Notes under the pieces: generated by a model
What the model was told of the DNA's origin: nothing
Database searches by the model: none
What the model saw: only the letters and a program-made list of their open reading frames with translations
Translations under genes and position numbers: made by a program
Shown: positions 6,052 to 8,354 of the stretch, piece after piece
Position numbering within the stretch: position 1 is the first letter of the stretch
Layout of the letters: every line of letters begins with the position of its first letter
NCBI GenBank assembly: GCA_946622835.1
Contig: CAMOQI010000023.1
Coordinates: 1 to 8,354, forward strand
DNA from: an uncultured Candidatus Melainabacteria bacterium
GTDB lineage: Bacteria; Cyanobacteriota; Vampirovibrionia; Gastranaerophilales; Gastranaerophilaceae
Length of the DNA stretch: 8,354 nt
Direction of reading: 5' to 3'

Positions 6052-6777
6052 ATGCTAAATGTATTTGTATCAGGATTGGAAAGGCAGACGGGAAAAACAT
6101 TTATAGCTGCCGGTGCGGCCGCTGCTATGCAAAGTTTGTCATTTAATACGTGCGTGTATAAGCCTATTCAAACGGGCGCAATATCTTTAAACGGTTTAAA
6201 AAGTTCTGCTGATGTTGCGTATATAAAAAGAATTGATCCAAATATTGAAGTAGCTGCAACATATATGCTTTCAAGTTATGAATCTCCTTTTGTGGGTGCT
6301 TATGAGGATAATTTGAAAATTGATATCGGGATAATATGTGCTGAATATAAAGAGTTATCAAAATCAATGGATTGCGGAATTGTTGAGGGGACAAACAGTA
6401 TATCTTCTCCTATTCTGCCTGATATAACAGAGCTTGATTTGGTTAAGGCTTTATCCGTGCCTGTTGTTATTGTTATTAATCCAAAGGTAACTTCTATTAA
6501 TTTTGCAATAAGTGCTTTAAAATATGTAAAATCAGAGCAAGTAAATTTGAAAGGTGTAATTCTTAACAGACACGAAAAAAATTCTGATAACCTTGAGGAA
6601 AAATATTTTGCTCAAATTATTAAAGAATTTTGTGATGTGCAAATTTTGGGCTCTGTTCCGGATTATGGTGATTTGTCGGGGTGTTCGCCTGAGGTCATAA
6701 TTTCTAACATAATAAATAACATAGATTTAGAAAATATGTTCGGTTTGAAAATTGCAAAGCTTCATAGATTCGTTTAG
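6052..6777 (+). CDS. bioD: Dethiobiotin synthetase-like protein (BioD)
   Basis: BioD uses ATP and CO2 to close the ureido ring of dethiobiotin from 7,8-diaminopelargonate, the penultimate step of biotin synthesis, in the cytosol. The 241 residues fit the family. Seen are the P-loop GLERQTGKT (8-16, K15), YKPIQTG with K37 and T41, SSADV with D54, a SP motif at 78-79 where E. coli has SPHIISA, VEGTNS (111-116) where the family usually has VEGAGG, PVVIVINPKVTSIN (137-150), GVILNRH and LGSVPDY. The ATP and substrate lysines are kept, but the glycine-rich VEGAGG loop is changed. No bioA, bioB or bioF is in the window. An in-frame TAA at 6040-6042 rules out an upstream start, so ATG 6052 is the start. 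A related P-loop ligase of different substrate is the main alternative. Confidence 0.8.
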   Translation: MLNVFVSGLERQTGKTFIAAGAAAAMQSLSFNTCVYKPIQTGAISLNGLKSSADVAYIKRIDPNIEVAATYMLSSYESPFVGAYEDNLKIDIGIICAEYKELSKSMDCGIVEGTNSISSPILPDITELDLVKALSVPVVIVINPKVTSINFAISALKYVKSEQVNLKGVILNRHEKNSDNLEEKYFAQIIKEFCDVQILGSVPDYGDLSGCSPEVIISNIINNIDLENMFGLKIAKLHRFV

Positions 6778-6791
6778 CAAACGGAACTTTT
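6772..6791 (+). repeat. 20-bp hairpin-like intergenic element, copy 2
   Basis: GTTT-AGC-AAACGGAACTTTT, matching 95-114 outside the three loop bases. Here the stem extends to CGTTT/AAACG (6771-6775 with 6779-6783), plus a T-G wobble and a T-A pair outside it. The left arm contains the last coding bases of bioD and the loop overlaps its TAG stop; a T run follows. The position suits a weak terminator for bioD or a binding site ahead of the response-regulator gene. Confidence 0.45.
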
Positions 6792-6818
6792 AACTTCTTC
6801 ATAAATTGTTGAAAATTT

Positions 6819-6852
6819 TTGGAGAGTTTTGTAGAATTGGTTAAAATAGGGG
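6819..6852 (+). promoter_or_regulatory. Promoter and ribosome-binding site of the response regulator
   Basis: TTGGAG (6819-6824), a 17-bp spacer and TAAAAT (6842-6847) form a possible promoter, followed by AGGGG (6848-6852) ten bases before the ATG at 6863. If transcription began at the expected 6854, the AGGGG would be left out of the mRNA. So either the real start is further upstream or the SD-like run is unused. Both elements cannot be right together. Confidence 0.35.
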
Positions 6853-6862
6853 TGCATAACAT

Positions 6863-7579
6863 ATGGCAGAAGTTCAAAAACGTATTTTAATAGTTGATGA
6901 TGATGATGAAATAAGAGAGTTGTTAGAGTTTGATATTGCAAGCAGCGGTTATTTTGTTGATAGCGCAAAAGACGGCTTTGAAGGCTTAAATAAGGCATTG
7001 AATAATGCATACGATTTGATTTTGCTTGATGTAATGATGCCAAAGATGAACGGATTTGAGGTTTGTAAAAATATCAGACAGGCAAAACTTGCGGTCCCTG
7101 TTTTGATGCTTACGGCAAAAGGTACAATTGATGATAAAACAACAGGATTTGATTGCGGAGCGGATGATTATTTAGTGAAGCCGTTTGATATTCAGGAAGT
7201 TTTATTAAGAATACGTGTTTTGTTAAGACGTAATGCCGTAGAAGTTGAGGAAACTCCCCTTTCAGATGAAGTTTTAAAGTGTGGAGATATTGAAATATTT
7301 CCCGAGTCACTTGAATGTATAATTGTAAATCGCAGGGTAAAACTTACTCCGACTGAATTTGAAATTTTATACTGTCTTATGCAGCATTTTAATTCTCCTG
7401 TAACTTTGGCAACCTTGTTGGACGAAGTTTGGGGATATGACAGTAATGAAGATGTTAGAATGTTAAGGGTTCATGTTGGAGGTTTGCGCAATAAAATTGA
7501 ATCTAATGCGAAGATTCCAAAATATCTTCATACGGTAACAAATGTCGGGTATAAATTGACACCGTTTGTTCAGGAATAG
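6863..7579 (+). CDS. OmpR/PhoB-family response regulator
   Basis: This two-component transcription factor is phosphorylated by a sensor kinase and then binds promoter DNA. The receiver (about 7-122) has the acidic pocket (D12-D13), phospho-acceptor D56 in LILLDVMMP, T84 in LMLTAKG and K106 in VKPF. A linker (about 123-137) leads to the winged-helix domain (about 138-234) with LTPTEFEIL (161-169), the recognition-helix region VRMLRVHVGGLRNKIE (198-213) and TVTNVGYKL. All phosphorylation residues are present and the 238-residue length is normal. The four consecutive aspartates (12-15) come from a GAT repeat in the gene. The sensor gene begins two bases after the stop, so the pair is one translationally coupled unit. 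Cyanobacterial RpaA/RpaB have the same architecture, but orthology cannot be judged here. Target genes are unknown. Confidence 0.94.
   Translation: MAEVQKRILIVDDDDEIRELLEFDIASSGYFVDSAKDGFEGLNKALNNAYDLILLDVMMPKMNGFEVCKNIRQAKLAVPVLMLTAKGTIDDKTTGFDCGADDYLVKPFDIQEVLLRIRVLLRRNAVEVEETPLSDEVLKCGDIEIFPESLECIIVNRRVKLTPTEFEILYCLMQHFNSPVTLATLLDEVWGYDSNEDVRMLRVHVGGLRNKIESNAKIPKYLHTVTNVGYKLTPFVQE
7572..7576 (+). promoter_or_regulatory. Ribosome-binding site of the sensor gene
   Basis: AGGAA lies inside the last codons of the response regulator, five bases before the sensor ATG at 7582. This placement means ribosomes finishing the regulator can restart directly, which supports paired synthesis. Confidence 0.6.
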
Positions 7580-7581
7580 TT

Positions 7582-8354
7582 ATGAAAAAATACAGCTACG
7601 GGTTAAAAAAATTAAAAATTATTGAACAGATTGCAATAGTATTTTTTATATCTGTGGTTATTCCTATGTCAATAAGCGGATTTGTCATCAATAACATTAA
7701 TCAGCAATCAGTGAGGCATCAATTGAGAGAATCCGCAATACTTGTTGCCAGTATGGTTGCCGATGAGATAGATTTTTTTATGGAAACAAGTGAGACTACG
7801 TTGGCTCAAATTGCGGACTCATTGGAATATTTGCCTTCCCGTGCGTTGCAAGAAAAGTTTATAAAAGATGTCGTCAGAAGATATCCAAATTGTGAAAGTA
7901 TAGTTATTGTGCGTAATCCCAAAGAGCTTGAGAAATTAACTGATACTGCTCATTCTAATGAAAAGCTTATACTCTCGACACAAATGAAAGACGGCTCATT
8001 TTTGGTTATTACCTATAGCGCAAATAATTGGGATAAACAGTTATTTAAGTCTTTGAAAAATGATAACAGACAAATATATATTATGGATAATAATAATCGC
8101 CTTATTGCTTCTCATAATTTTACTCCGGATGTATTTAAAGAAACGATAGATCTGTTGCCTGACAAAAAAATAGAAGATGCTCCGGTACAAATAGGTGAAG
8201 AGAAAAACAGACCAGTATTTTATCTGCATAGAACCAATCCGGATTTGACGATTGTGGTAAATACGACGGAAAATATGGCAAAAAAAGCAATTATTGAGAA
8301 CCGTGTAAAAATAATTCTTGCTGTTTTGGCTGCTATTATGTCAATGGTTGTTCT
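7582..8354 (+). CDS. Membrane sensor, probable histidine kinase (3' end outside window)
   Basis: The frame stays open from ATG 7582 to the window end, giving 257 residues of a longer protein. A short basic N-terminus precedes a membrane helix (about 14-36). An extracytoplasmic region of about 200 residues follows (38-240), then the start of a second hydrophobic segment from about 242. The region begins with a long helix (QQSVRHQLRESAILVASMVA, 41-60) and contains paired sheet-like stretches and MDNNNRLIAS (168-177), resembling the D-x-x-G-x-L-I-A-S strand of Cache sensor domains, so a dCache-like fold is proposed. HAMP, DHp and ATPase domains would lie beyond the window. The two-base gap after an OmpR-type regulator makes a histidine kinase far more likely than a chemoreceptor or GGDEF protein, but no kinase motif is visible. 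The ligand is unknown. Confidence 0.8.
   Translation, partial: MKKYSYGLKKLKIIEQIAIVFFISVVIPMSISGFVINNINQQSVRHQLRESAILVASMVADEIDFFMETSETTLAQIADSLEYLPSRALQEKFIKDVVRRYPNCESIVIVRNPKELEKLTDTAHSNEKLILSTQMKDGSFLVITYSANNWDKQLFKSLKNDNRQIYIMDNNNRLIASHNFTPDVFKETIDLLPDKKIEDAPVQIGEEKNRPVFYLHRTNPDLTIVVNTTENMAKKAIIENRVKIILAVLAAIMSMVV

Noticed and set aside
5862..6146. 94-codon frame overlapping the ends of xerD and bioD
   Set aside because: It covers the conserved catalytic end of xerD in another frame and has no domain of its own; only its internal GTG at 6003 is worth noting, and that is covered in the findings.
6892..6909. GATGAT tandem repeat as a possible microsatellite
   Set aside because: It encodes the acidic DDDDE start of the receiver domain, which is functionally expected.

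Overview
The window is AT-rich and compactly coded, with every recognisable gene on the + strand. It holds seven complete genes and one gene cut by the right edge. lpxB (lipid A synthesis) implies a Gram-negative envelope. The Dgt and XerD proteins read closest, from memory, to Firmicutes-type versions. Together with the strong A/T bias, this is compatible with a gut-type non-photosynthetic cyanobacterial relative (Vampirovibrionia/Melainabacteria, e.g. Gastranaerophilales). That placement is an inference of moderate confidence; no rRNA or other marker settles it.

Layout. Positions 1-217 are non-coding and structured: two nine-cytosine tracts flank a G-rich tract, followed by a hairpin-plus-T element that recurs near 6.8 kb and then a short inverted repeat. 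lpxB follows (218-1363), with a perfect TATAAT ending six bases before its ATG. Next come two proteins that do not belong to any household pathway I recognise: a 551-residue, mostly helical protein with hydrophobic segments at both ends (1441-3096), and a 273-residue HEIGH-type zinc metallopeptidase without a signal peptide (3156-3977). dgt (4047-5069) and xerD (5093-5968) are 23 bp apart and probably co-transcribed. A lone bioD-like gene (6052-6777) has its own extended -10 promoter, again placed exactly six bases before the ATG. The window closes with an OmpR/PhoB-type response regulator (6863-7579) and, two bases later, the start of its probable partner: a membrane sensor with an extracytoplasmic Cache-like domain, cut by the window end.

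How they fit. Most genes are independent household functions: outer-membrane lipid A, dNTP pool control, chromosome dimer resolution, biotin synthesis, and a signalling pair. The unusual parts are the helical membrane protein next to the metallopeptidase, two promoters laid out for leaderless mRNAs, a duplicated 20-bp intergenic element, and a promoter plus ribosome-binding site before bioD that leads to no proper gene. I see no CRISPR array, insertion sequence, tRNA or rRNA.
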